The position numbers and the translations under genes are program-made. This document shows positions 53,341 to 61,971 of a stretch of 64,000 nucleotides of DNA, in pieces. The stretch covers positions 331,294 through 395,293 of the forward strand of contig NZ_JABFHG010000006.1 in assembly GCF_013112485.1 (NCBI RefSeq). The letters run 5' to 3'. Position 1 is the first letter of the stretch. Every line of letters starts with the position of its first letter. Below the pieces are notes generated by a model, which was given only the letters and a program-made list of their open reading frames with translations, was not told the origin of the DNA and did no database searches. This DNA is from Roseicella sp. DB1501 (GTDB lineage: Bacteria; Pseudomonadota; Alphaproteobacteria; Acetobacterales; Acetobacteraceae).

Positions 53341-54036
53341 TCAGGCCTGCTCGGGCTTCACCCAGTCGCCGCCGCGATCCACCTGGACCACGCGGTTCAC
53401 GTAGACGCCCGGCGTCATGATCATGTGCGGATGCAGCTCGCCGAGCTCGCGGATGTGCTGCACCTGGGCGATCGTCAGGGTCGCCGCCATGGCCATCACC
53501 GGATTGAAATTCGCGCCGGAGCCCCGGTAGACGAGGTTGCCCCAGCGATCCGCCTCCCAGGCCTCGATCAGCGCGACATCGCCGGGCAGGGCGCGCTCCA
53601 TGACGTAGCGCTTGCCGTCGAACTCGCGCACCTCCTTGCCCTGCTCCAGCAGCGTGCCCGCCGCGGTCGCGGTGTAGAAGGCCGGGATGCCGGCGCCGGC
53701 GGCGCGGATGCGCTCGGCCAGCGTGCCCTGCGGCGTGATCTCGAGCTCGATCCGGCCCTCGCGGTAGAGGGTCTCGAACACCACCGGGTCGGAGGAGCGG
53801 GGGAAGGAGCAGATGATCTTGCGGACCCGGCCGAGCTCCATCAGCCGCGCCACGCCGACGCGCCCGACCCCGGCATTGTTCAGCACGGCGACGAGGTCCT
53901 TCGCGCCCTGCTCGATCAGCCCCTCGATCAGCACGTCCGGCTGCCCGACGCTGCCGAAGCCGCCGATCAGGACCGTCGAGCCATCCTTCACGCCGGCCAG
54001 CGCCTCGGCCACCGACTGCACGATCTTGTTGATCAT
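53341..54036 (-). CDS. 3-oxoacid CoA-transferase subunit A
   Basis: 231 residues. GGFGSVGQPDVLIEGLIEQG, GTLAERIRAAGAGIPAFYT and NFNPVMAMAATLTIAQVQHI are the alpha-subunit hallmarks. It precedes subunit B in the usual A-B order. Together with the adjacent dehydrogenases, lyase and ADP-forming CoA ligase it suggests breakdown of an organic acid through CoA thioesters. Confidence 0.94.
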   Translation of the reverse strand: MINKIVQSVAEALAGVKDGSTVLIGGFGSVGQPDVLIEGLIEQGAKDLVAVLNNAGVGRVGVARLMELGRVRKIICSFPRSSDPVVFETLYREGRIELEITPQGTLAERIRAAGAGIPAFYTATAAGTLLEQGKEVREFDGKRYVMERALPGDVALIEAWEADRWGNLVYRGSGANFNPVMAMAATLTIAQVQHIRELGELHPHMIMTPGVYVNRVVQVDRGGDWVKPEQA

Positions 54037-54116
54037 CAACCCCTCCCGGATCGGGGGATCAGGTAAACCGCGGCGTCCGGGTGGTCCAGCCCCCCGGACC
54101 AGCCCCCAGGGTCTGG

Positions 54117-54950
54117 TCAGCCCGGCGGCCGCATCTGGCCGTTCACCGCCGCATGCGCCGGGATGGCGGCCAGCCGCGGCAGGTCCCCGGCGATCAGGGC
54201 CTGGCCCATCTCCAGCGCCGCGCCATAGGCGGCCCGCGCCAGCGCCCCGCCGACGCTGACCCGCCGCACCCCCGCCGCCGCCAGCTCGGCCATCGGCAGC
54301 AGCCCGGCACGCGGGCCGATCAGCACGTTCACCGGCTTCGGCGCAACGGCGGAGACGACCCGGCGGATGGTCTCGAGATCGGGCAGCGCCGGCGCATAGA
54401 GGCAATCCGCCCCGGCCTCGGCGAAGGCGATGAGGCGGCGGATCGTGTCCTCCAGGTCCGGACGGCCATGCAGGTAGTTCTCGGTCCGCGCCGTCAGGAC
54501 GAAGGGCCGGCCGAGGCCCCGGGCCGCCGCCACCGCCGCGTGCACCCGCGCCAGCGCGGCCTCGAAATCATGGATCGGCGCCGCCGGGTCGCGGGTCGTG
54601 TCCTCGATGGTGCAGCCGGCGAGCCCGGCCTCGGCCGCCGCCCGCACGGTGGCGGCGCAATCCTCGGGCGCGGGGCCGTAGCCGTCCTCGAGATCGGCCG
54701 AGACCGGCAGGCTGGTCTCGGCGAGGATCGCCGCGGCATTGGCGATCGCCTCGGCGCGGCTGAGCGCGCCGTCCTGCCGCCCGAAGGTCCAGGCGGCGCC
54801 GGCCGAGGTGCTGGCCAGCGCCGCCGGGCCGAGCGAGGCGAGCAGCCGGGCGCTGCCGGCATCCCAGGCATTGGGCAGGGCGAAGCAGCCCGATCGGTGC
54901 AGGGCGACGAAGCGCTCGGCGCGCGCGGCGGCATCCGCGGGGGCGGTCAT
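54117..54950 (-). CDS. Isocitrate lyase/PEP mutase superfamily lyase
   Basis: 277 residues. LPNAWDAGSARLLASLG, STSAGAAWTFGRQDG, SADLEDGYG and TIEDTTRD place it in the PEP mutase/oxaloacetate decarboxylase-type branch; the KKCGH motif of true isocitrate lyase is absent. It may cleave or decarboxylate a small oxo acid. The start overlaps the exonuclease stop by ATGA, so they are coupled. Confidence 0.88.
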   Translation of the reverse strand: MTAPADAAARAERFVALHRSGCFALPNAWDAGSARLLASLGPAALASTSAGAAWTFGRQDGALSRAEAIANAAAILAETSLPVSADLEDGYGPAPEDCAATVRAAAEAGLAGCTIEDTTRDPAAPIHDFEAALARVHAAVAAARGLGRPFVLTARTENYLHGRPDLEDTIRRLIAFAEAGADCLYAPALPDLETIRRVVSAVAPKPVNVLIGPRAGLLPMAELAAAGVRRVSVGGALARAAYGAALEMGQALIAGDLPRLAAIPAHAAVNGQMRPPG

Positions 54951-55528
54951 GCGGCGATCTCCTCCGACAGGCCCTCTGCGGGGCCGTTGGTGATGCCGTG
55001 CAGGCGCATCGGCACCGGCGGCAGCGCGTGCAGGGCGCGCAGCACCTGCGCCGCCAGCCAGGCATCCTCGAGCGCGCCATGCAGGCTGCCCTCGCGCGCC
55101 AAGCCGCAGACGGCGGCGGCCTGGGCAAGGCCGGCGCGCTGGCCGGGATGCGTCCGGCGCCAGAGCTTCAGGGTGCAATGCGCCGCGCCCCAGGGCAGGG
55201 ACAGGCCGAGCCGGGCGAACTCGCCGCCCAGCATGCGCTGGTCGAAGGGCATGTTGTGCGCCGCCGCGGCGCAGCCGGCGAAGAAGGTCGCGATCTCCGC
55301 GGCATGCGCGGCGAAGGGCGGGTGCCGGGCGAGGAAGGCGTCCGACATGCCATGCACGCGGATCGCGCCCCAATGGCAGCGGATGCCGGGAGCGAAGGCG
55401 AGGTGCAGCGTCGCCTCCGGCTCCAGCGCCGCGTCCAGCCGGACGGCGCCGAGCGAGACGACGCGGTCGTCCATCCCCGCCCCGGTGGTCTCGGTATCGA
55501 AGACGACGACCGGCCCACCATTCCACAT
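54947..55528 (-). CDS. DnaQ-like 3'-5' exonuclease
   Basis: 193 residues. The DEDDh motifs are seen: Exo I VVVFDTETTGAGMDD, Exo II HNMPFDQRML and Exo III with HGALEDAWLAAQVL. Such stand-alone proteins trim DNA or RNA 3' ends, in proofreading or nucleotide turnover. An R3 repeat precedes the gene. Start 55528 opens with MWNGGPVVVFD. Its link with the metabolic neighbour looks accidental. Confidence 0.9.
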   Translation of the reverse strand: MWNGGPVVVFDTETTGAGMDDRVVSLGAVRLDAALEPEATLHLAFAPGIRCHWGAIRVHGMSDAFLARHPPFAAHAAEIATFFAGCAAAAHNMPFDQRMLGGEFARLGLSLPWGAAHCTLKLWRRTHPGQRAGLAQAAAVCGLAREGSLHGALEDAWLAAQVLRALHALPPVPMRLHGITNGPAEGLSEEIAA

Positions 55529-55550
55529 GCGCCCGTCCTTCCGCCCGCAG

Positions 55551-55673
55551 CTGCTGTCGCCACCCGTTGTCCCGGCGCGGCTTCGCCGCGCTAGGCTGTG
55601 GCGCGCCCCGGGCCCGAGGGACCCACCGGGGCCCCCACGACGGCGCGCAGCAACGTCGTGGGGATGAAGATCA
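55551..55673 (+). repeat. R3 dispersed repeat, copy 3, ending at a MaoC stop codon
   Basis: GGCGCGGCTTCGCCGCGCTAGGCTGTGG, GGGCCCGAGGGACCC, GGGGCCCCCACGACGGCGCGCAG and CGTCGTGGGGAT align base by base with 44617-44722. On the minus strand it starts TGATCTTCATCCCCACGACG, with the MaoC gene's stop TGA first. Confidence 0.8.
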
Positions 55674-56528
55674 TGCGTAGCGGAACAGCCCGTTGCTGAC
55701 CACCACCTTGTCGCGCTCGACAACCCGGGCGCGGAAGGCGGCGCCGCCATCCTCCTTCCAGATCTCGGTGCGGATCGTCTCGCCCGGGAAGACCGGCGAG
55801 GAGAAGCGGAGATCCATCCGCCCGAAGCGCGCCGTGTCGTAGTCGCAGAGGCTGCGCAGCAGGGCGTGGCAGACGGTGCCGAAGGTGCAGAGCCCGTGCA
55901 GGATCGGCTGCGGAAAGCCGGCCTGCTTCGCCACGGCGGGGTCGATATGCAGCGGGTTCAGGTCGGCGTTCAGCCGGTAGACCAGCGCCTGTTCCGGCCG
56001 CGTCGCCAGGTCGAGCGTGACGTCCGGCGCCCGCTCCGGCTCGGGATGCGGCTTCTTCACCGGGCCGCTCGGCCCGCCGAAGCCGCCATTGCCGCGCATG
56101 AAGCTGGTGGAGGTGCTGGTCGCCAGCACCTCGCCGGTCTTCGCATCGACGATCTCGCGCTCGGAATACATCAGCGCGCCCTTGCCCTCGCCGCGATCGA
56201 CCAGGCCGGTGATGCGCGAGCGGCCGATCACCTCGCCCTCGGTCGGCAGCGGCTTGTGCAGGATCAGACCCTGCTCGCCATGCAGGATCTGCTGCCAGAC
56301 GATGCCGGTATCCGGGTTGCGCGACCAGAAGCCAGGCGAGGCAAGCACCACCGGCATGGAGGGCATCACCTTCAGCCGCGGCTCGTACAGGAAGTCGAGC
56401 TGCTTCTCGTCCATCGGGTCCTGGCCGAGGCCGATGGAGAAATTATACAGCGCCACGTCCTGCCAGCGCAGCGCCTGCCGCACCTCCGGGATCGGGTAGT
56501 TCAGCAGCTTCTCGTAGACGATGGCCAT
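55671..56528 (-). CDS. MaoC-family acyl-CoA hydratase (double hot-dog)
   Basis: 285 residues. The C-terminal hot-dog has the hydratase-2 motif YRLNADLNPLHIDPAVAKQAGF then QPILHGLCTFG with catalytic Asp and His; the N-terminal half is the degenerate partner. It likely hydrates 2-enoyl-CoA to (R)-3-hydroxyacyl-CoA. It starts two bases after the CoA ligase stop, one operon. An R3 repeat follows the stop. Confidence 0.9.
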   Translation of the reverse strand: MAIVYEKLLNYPIPEVRQALRWQDVALYNFSIGLGQDPMDEKQLDFLYEPRLKVMPSMPVVLASPGFWSRNPDTGIVWQQILHGEQGLILHKPLPTEGEVIGRSRITGLVDRGEGKGALMYSEREIVDAKTGEVLATSTSTSFMRGNGGFGGPSGPVKKPHPEPERAPDVTLDLATRPEQALVYRLNADLNPLHIDPAVAKQAGFPQPILHGLCTFGTVCHALLRSLCDYDTARFGRMDLRFSSPVFPGETIRTEIWKEDGGAAFRARVVERDKVVVSNGLFRYA

Positions 56529-56529
56529 C

Positions 56530-58659
56530 TCAGTGGCTCCCCCCTTCCAATTCGATGACGGCGTCGGCGGCGTAGCAGCCCTCGCCCGCCGGCAGCACCA
56601 GCAACGGGTTGACGTCGATGCCGGCGAGGCGCGGCCCGGCCGCCGCGGCGAAGGCGGAAAGGGCCGACAGGGCGCTGGCCAGCGCCGGCAGGTCCGCCTT
56701 CGGCCGCCCGCGCGCGCCGTCGAGCAGCGGGAAGCCCTTCAGCGAGCGGATCATCCGCTCCGCCTCGGCCGGATCGAAGGGGCAGCGGCGGAAGGAGACG
56801 TCCTTCAGCACCTCGATGAAGATGCCGCCCAGGCCGACCATCGCCACCGGGCCGAAGACCGGGTCGCGGAACATGCCGAGCGCCATCTCCACCGCGCCCT
56901 TGATCTGCTTCGCCACCAGCACGCCCTCGATGCGCGCCTTCGGGGCGTGCTGCCGGGCGCGCTCCAGCAGCGTGGCGAAGCCCTGCCGCACCGCGCCGGC
57001 ATCGGCGATATCGAGCAGCACGCCGCCGATCTCGCTCTTGTGGAGGATGTCGGGCGAGAGGATCTTAAGCACCACCGGATAGCCGAAGCGCTCCGCCGCG
57101 GCGACCGCCACCTCGGCATCCGGGCAGGCCGCCTCCGGCACCGCCGGCACACCCGCCGCGGCGAGCAGCGCCTTGGCCGCCGCCTCGGAGGGCGTGGTCT
57201 CCGGCAGCGTCACCTGCGGCAGCGGAACCTCCGGCCGCGCCTGCTCGGCGGCGGCGAAGGCGGCGCCGTAATGCCCCATGGCGGCGATGGCGTTCACCGC
57301 CCGCGACGGATCCTCGAAGCAGACCCAGCCATCCGCCTCGTAGTCGCGCACCTTGTCGGGCGCGAGCATGGACATCACCCAGAGCCGGTCCGGATGCGCC
57401 TCGCGCACCGCGCGCATCTGCTGCTGCAGGCTGGGGCCGACGCTGCGCCCGGCTGCGGTCTGCGACCAGAAGGAGAGGATGGAGGTATAGCCGCCATCCG
57501 TCGCCACGCTCTCGGCGAACTGGCCGATCAACGGCAGGTTGTTGGTCACCTGCGCGGTGCAGTCGACCGGGTTGCGCGGGGCGCAGAAGGGCACCAGGCC
57601 GCGCAGCCGCTCCTGCGCCGCCTCCGGCATCGGCGGCATCTCGAGCCCCACCTGCTCGGCGGCATCCGAGATCAGCACGCCGGCGCCGCCCGAGACGGTG
57701 AGCACGCCGAGCGTGTTGCGCGCCGGATAGATGCGCTTCGCCGCGGCATAGGCGATGTCGAGCATCTCCTCCGTCGTCCGCGCCCGCACCACGCCGAACT
57801 CGTCGAGCACCGCCTGGGTGACGGTGTCGTCGCCGGCGATGGAGGCGGTGTGCGACTTCGCCGCGGCGCCGCCGAGCTGGCTGCGGCCGACCTTCATCAT
57901 CACGATCGGCTTGCGGTTGCGCCGCGCCAGCTCCAGCGCCGCGATGAAGCGCTCGCTCTCGCGGATGCCCTCGGCATAGGCGCAGATCACGTCCACCTCG
58001 GGCGCCTGCGCCATCCAGCCGAGCGCATCGCCGAGCGCGACCTCGGCCTCGTTGCCGGTGGTGATGCAGACCTGCATGCCGAGGCCGCGGTCGAGCGCCG
58101 CCGAGAAGACATGCGTGCCATAGGCGCCGGATTGCGAGACGACGCCGATCCGGCCAGGGATCGGCCAGCCCTTCTCGAAGCTCGCGGTGAAGGTGCCGTA
58201 GAAGCGGATGCTGTCGTTGAAGACGCCGAGGCAGTTGGGGCCGAGCAGGCGGATGCCGTGCTCGCGCGCGACGGCGGTCAGCTTCTCCTGCGCCGCGGCG
58301 CCGGCCTCGTCCATCTCGGCGAAGCCGGCGGAGAAGACGATGACGGCGCGGCATCCCTTGCGGCCGAGCGAATCGAGGGTGGGGATGGCGTGCTCGGCCG
58401 GCACGGCGATGATGGCGACGTCCGGCGCCGCGGGCAGCGCCTCGACCGAGGCGAAGGCCGGCAGGCCCTGCACGGTCTGCCGCTTCGGGTTCACCGGCCA
58501 GAGTTCGCCGGCGAAGCCGCGCTCCTTCATATAGGCGATCGGGCGACCGCCGATCCGGGCTGGCTCATCGGACGCGCCGATGATGGCGACCGAACGGGGC
58601 CGCACCAGCGCATCGAGGGATGCGAAACCGGCGGTGGCCGGCGCGGCGACGGCAGTCAT
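56530..58659 (-). CDS. ADP-forming acyl-CoA synthetase (acetate-CoA ligase type)
   Basis: 709 residues. An N-terminal CoA-binding Rossmann domain (SVAIIGASDEPARIGGRP), a succinyl-CoA-ligase-like middle (LLGPNCLGVFND; GVVSQSGAYGTHV; KSHTASIAGDD with the phospho-His) and a C-terminal ATP-grasp domain (GYPVVLKILSPDILHKSEIGG in part) match NDP-forming acyl-CoA synthetases. It could activate an acid for the neighbouring hydratase and dehydrogenases. Its ribosome binding site lies in a hairpin at 58663-58706. Confidence 0.93.
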   Translation of the reverse strand: MTAVAAPATAGFASLDALVRPRSVAIIGASDEPARIGGRPIAYMKERGFAGELWPVNPKRQTVQGLPAFASVEALPAAPDVAIIAVPAEHAIPTLDSLGRKGCRAVIVFSAGFAEMDEAGAAAQEKLTAVAREHGIRLLGPNCLGVFNDSIRFYGTFTASFEKGWPIPGRIGVVSQSGAYGTHVFSAALDRGLGMQVCITTGNEAEVALGDALGWMAQAPEVDVICAYAEGIRESERFIAALELARRNRKPIVMMKVGRSQLGGAAAKSHTASIAGDDTVTQAVLDEFGVVRARTTEEMLDIAYAAAKRIYPARNTLGVLTVSGGAGVLISDAAEQVGLEMPPMPEAAQERLRGLVPFCAPRNPVDCTAQVTNNLPLIGQFAESVATDGGYTSILSFWSQTAAGRSVGPSLQQQMRAVREAHPDRLWVMSMLAPDKVRDYEADGWVCFEDPSRAVNAIAAMGHYGAAFAAAEQARPEVPLPQVTLPETTPSEAAAKALLAAAGVPAVPEAACPDAEVAVAAAERFGYPVVLKILSPDILHKSEIGGVLLDIADAGAVRQGFATLLERARQHAPKARIEGVLVAKQIKGAVEMALGMFRDPVFGPVAMVGLGGIFIEVLKDVSFRRCPFDPAEAERMIRSLKGFPLLDGARGRPKADLPALASALSALSAFAAAAGPRLAGIDVNPLLVLPAGEGCYAADAVIELEGGSH

Positions 58660-58662
58660 GGA

Positions 58663-58706
58663 CCTCTCCCTTAGCTTGCTATGCGTCGCGCACCCTGAGG
58701 GAGAGG
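58663..58706 (-). promoter_or_regulatory. Hairpin that includes the ribosome binding site of the acyl-CoA synthetase gene
   Basis: Minus-strand CCTCTCCCT (58706-58698) is complementary over nine bases to AGGGAGAGG (58671-58663), the Shine-Dalgarno directly before the ATG at 58659, with a 26-base loop. It could hide the site, a possible translational switch. Confidence 0.5.
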
Positions 58707-58767
58707 CGGCGCGACAGCAAGGGGGGAGCGGCGCGCCGTCGGGGCGCGCTAGGCGGGGCGCGGCGCC

Positions 58768-59010
58768 CTAATCGTCATCTTCCTCGTCATCCTCGTCCGC
58801 ATCCTCGTCGTCGTCATCCTCGAGGTCGTCGTCAGCCTCCTCGCCCTCGTCGAAGTCGTCGTCCTCGTCGAACTCGTCGTCCTCCTCGTCGAACTCATCC
58901 TCATCCTCGTCATCCTCCCCCTCGCCGCCCAGGGCGAGAGGCGGGCACGGGCGGAGCATCGGGACGAGATCCGGGCAGGCGGGATCAGGCTCCAGGGTGG
59001 GGACGGACAT
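58768..59010 (-). CDS. Small acidic, Asp/Glu-tail protein
   Basis: 80 residues from ATG 59010, supported by GGAGGAG 7 bases upstream. The first 35 residues are ordinary (MSVPTLEPDPACPDL) and the last 45 are almost only Asp and Glu. No fold is expected; such tails bind cations, basic proteins or DNA-binding proteins. The DNA is a GAC/GAG-type repeat prone to slippage. The frame is not conserved elsewhere in the window. Confidence 0.6.
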   Translation of the reverse strand: MSVPTLEPDPACPDLVPMLRPCPPLALGGEGEDDEDEDEFDEEDDEFDEDDDFDEGEEADDDLEDDDDEDADEDDEEDDD

Positions 59011-59343
59011 GCTTGCTCCTCCGATCCGTTCAGGCACGCGCCATGGCCGAAGGCGGGCCGGCCGGGCGGGCCTGCCCCGGGGCCACCGGGACAGGACCCG
59101 ATCCACGACCAGCCCGCTGCCGGTCGGGGCCGGCGGTAGGCCTGCGTGGCATGGCTGTCCATCCATCCGCAAGCGCATCGCCGGCGGCTCCATCCGGCAC
59201 CGGTCAGGGCCGGAGGACAACGCCCAGGCAGGCGAATCGGCGCGGCGGTCATGCAGATGCGGCGGGCATGGCGGCGGGTGGCGTCGCGGCCTGGTGGGAA
59301 TGGCCAGCGGGGATGGCCGGCGGCCGCGCCGCCGGCCGGCGTC

Positions 59344-60759
59344 TCACCCCTGCGAATCGGGCGAGATCACCATGCAGCCGCCCTTGCGGCGCAGCCGGTC
59401 GCAGGCCGCCTGGGCCTCGGACTGGGACAGGCCGGTCACCCGGGCCCGGTAGAGCGTCGACTTGCCGGCGGCGACCGGCTGGACCATCGGGCGACCGCCG
59501 GCGGTGCTCTTCGCTGCGGTCGCGGCGCCGCGCGCCTGGGCCTGGTTGGCATAGGCGCCGACCTGGACGGCCCAGTTGCCGGCCGCCACCGGGGCGCGGC
59601 TGACCACCGGCCGGGCGGCGTTCGGCAGGGTCGCCGCCTGCGCCGCACTCATCAGGCCGAAGCCGCGCGAGGGGCCGGGCGGCGCCGGCCGGGCGACGGG
59701 CGCGGCGAGCGTGGCCAGCTGGGTGCGGGCCGGGGCCGGCCGGGCCGCCGGGGCGCTCGGCCGCGGCGCGCTGTCCGCGGCGTTGCGGCGCGCGGCCGGC
59801 TCGGGCGTCGGCTCCGGCGGGTTGGGGATCGGCTCCATCCGCACCACCGCGCCCTGCGGCGGGCTGGACCGATAGGTGCTGCCGTCCGGAATCGGATCCA
59901 TCCGCACCACCTCGCCCTGGCCGGCTGGCAGGCCGGAGCGGTAGGTGCTGCCATCCGGGATCGGATCCATGCGCACCACCGGGCCGCCCACGGGGCCGAG
60001 CGAGGCGACCTGGACCGGCCGCTCGGTGCTGCCATCCGGGATCGGGTCCATGCGCACCACCGGGCCGGCCGGCAGCTGCGCCACCTGGATGCCGGGCTGC
60101 TGCGCGTCGCGCTGCTCCTTGAGGGCGAGCATGGTGCCGGCATCCATGCGCCGCGGCCCGGCCGGGATGTTCAGCGGGATCTCGCCGGCGAGCTGGATCT
60201 CCGGCGCGATCCGGCGCTGCGGATGGTGGCCGACGATGTTGGGGCCGATGCGGCGGACGTAGTTACGGGTCTCGGCCGGCAGGCCGCGACTGTTCCAGAG
60301 ATAGTCCTCGAGCCGCCGCGGGCCGGCATTGTAGGCCGCCAGGAAGGCCGGCGTGCCGTAGAGGTCGTACATCTCCCGGATATAGGCCGCCCCCGCCATG
60401 ATGCTGTCATAGGGGTGGTAGGGGTCGTCGCCGAGGCCGTAGCGCGCGGCCACCTCACGGTAGGTGCCGGGCATGACCTGCATCAGGCCCATGGCGCCGA
60501 CCGGGCTGGTGGCGCCCACGCGGCCGCCAGATTCCTGGCGCATGACCTCGCGGATCCAGCGCTCCGGCACGTCGAATCGGCGCGCGGCGTCGCGGATCCA
60601 GGGCCCCCAGGGATCGCCGGGCGGGCCAGGCGGATCATAGCTGCTCGGGCGGTTGTAGTGGCCATACACCGCGGCGGCATGCTTGCCGCCGGATGTCTGG
60701 GTGGATTGGCCGCAGGCGGCCAGCAATGCGAGGATCGACAAGGCGATGGCAGGGCGCAT
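59344..60759 (-). CDS. Lipoprotein lytic transglycosylase with internal repeat and SPOR domain
   Basis: 471 residues. A lipobox (ALSILALLAACG, Cys16) precedes an SLT domain (about 45-190) with catalytic Glu76 in VMRQESGG and GAMGLMQVMPGT, AAYNAGP. Residues about 231-315 hold four copies of a VVRMDPIPDGST-type motif, then an Ala/Pro linker and a C-terminal SPOR domain (WAVQVGAYANQAQA). It should cut peptidoglycan, targeted to division septa by SPOR. ATG 60759 is chosen for the lipobox. The 333-base gap 59011-59343 has no gene I can support. Confidence 0.92.
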   Translation of the reverse strand: MRPAIALSILALLAACGQSTQTSGGKHAAAVYGHYNRPSSYDPPGPPGDPWGPWIRDAARRFDVPERWIREVMRQESGGRVGATSPVGAMGLMQVMPGTYREVAARYGLGDDPYHPYDSIMAGAAYIREMYDLYGTPAFLAAYNAGPRRLEDYLWNSRGLPAETRNYVRRIGPNIVGHHPQRRIAPEIQLAGEIPLNIPAGPRRMDAGTMLALKEQRDAQQPGIQVAQLPAGPVVRMDPIPDGSTERPVQVASLGPVGGPVVRMDPIPDGSTYRSGLPAGQGEVVRMDPIPDGSTYRSSPPQGAVVRMEPIPNPPEPTPEPAARRNAADSAPRPSAPAARPAPARTQLATLAAPVARPAPPGPSRGFGLMSAAQAATLPNAARPVVSRAPVAAGNWAVQVGAYANQAQARGAATAAKSTAGGRPMVQPVAAGKSTLYRARVTGLSQSEAQAACDRLRRKGGCMVISPDSQG

Positions 60760-61117
60760 CAGACGGGCGCCAGGCGCCCGCACTGTCCGGCCAGCCTCGA
60801 TCGTCGTCCGCTTCCCCTGGGGCATCCCCTTGGCTCCGTCGGGTTTTGGACCACCGGGTTCCGAAGCCTGCCCCCCCGAGACCCGCACCGTCCCCACGAT
60901 GCGTGTCTCCAGGCTTGCCCCGAAGACCTGGCGGACGGCGTGCGTCCTTAAGATTGTCAGGCCTACACGTTTATGGGCGTGTTCGGCAAGACCGAGTCTT
61001 CATCGCAATACTTTGCATGCGTCATTTCTTGCCTGTGTCCTAATGGCGACGCAGCAGGCGGCCCCCGGCCGCGCATCGCGCTGGAAGCCATGGCCGGACC
61101 GGTCTATAGGCCGGCCC

Positions 61118-61969
61118 ATGCTGGATGCGACCCTGCCGCGGCCCGATCAGGGCCCGCTCTATCTCTGCGATGCGGCACGGCCGCGCCGCCGCGCGGCGGC
61201 GCTCGAGGATCTGGCAACCGGCCTCAGGCGCTGGCGGCTGCCCGCCGCCCTGGCCCGACTCGACATCCGCAACCGCTACCGCGGCTCGGTGCTCGGCCCC
61301 TTCTGGCTGACGCTCTCGACCGCCGTCATGGTGGTCGGGCTCGGCATCCTCTACTCCTCGCTCTTCAAGCTGGAGGTGCGGAACTACCTGCCCTTCGTCG
61401 CGGTCAGCCTGATCGTCTGGACCATGATCAACCAGACGGTCACGGATGCCTGCACCAGCCTGACCAGCGCCGAGGGCATCATCCGGCAGATGCCCCTGCC
61501 CTTCACGGTGCATGTGCTGCGCTCGGTCTTCCGCAACGCGCTGATCACCGCCCACAGCCTGCCGCTGGTCTTCCTGGTCTTCCTCGCCACCGGGACCATG
61601 CCGGGCTGGGAGGTGCTGCTGCTCATCCCCGGCCTGCTGCTCGTCGTGGCGAACGCCTTCTTCGTCTCGCTGCTGCTCGGCATGGTCTGCGCCCGGTTCC
61701 GCGACATCGCGCCAATCGTCAACAGCTTCATGCAGCTCGCCTTCTACATGTCGCCGGTGCTCTGGAAGCCGGAGCTGCTGGGGGACACCGCGCGCTGGCT
61801 GCCGCTCAATCCCTTCTACTCGGTGATGGAGACGGTCCGCGGGCCGCTGGTCGAGGGCGGGGTGGCGCCGCTGGTCTGGCTCTCGGCGGTGCTCTACACG
61901 GGCCTCGTTGCCGTGGTGGCCCTCGCCTTCTTCGTCCGCTTCCGCGGCCGCATCGCCTTCTGGGTCTAG
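61118..61969 (+). CDS. Polysaccharide ABC exporter permease (Wzm-like)
   Basis: 283 residues with six membrane helices. The N-terminal RLDIRNRYRGSVLGPFWLTLS is the family signature, and GMVCARFRDIAPIV and the MSPVLWKPELL segment are typical of ABC-2 permeases for O-antigen or capsule. The ATPase follows after two bases. With the YjbH and sugar-transferase genes at the other end of the window it suggests several surface-polymer systems. The 358-base gap 60760-61117 upstream is AT-richer (60940-61040) and likely holds promoters, with no clear match seen. Confidence 0.93.
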   Translation: MLDATLPRPDQGPLYLCDAARPRRRAAALEDLATGLRRWRLPAALARLDIRNRYRGSVLGPFWLTLSTAVMVVGLGILYSSLFKLEVRNYLPFVAVSLIVWTMINQTVTDACTSLTSAEGIIRQMPLPFTVHVLRSVFRNALITAHSLPLVFLVFLATGTMPGWEVLLLIPGLLLVVANAFFVSLLLGMVCARFRDIAPIVNSFMQLAFYMSPVLWKPELLGDTARWLPLNPFYSVMETVRGPLVEGGVAPLVWLSAVLYTGLVAVVALAFFVRFRGRIAFWV

Positions 61970-61971
61970 CC

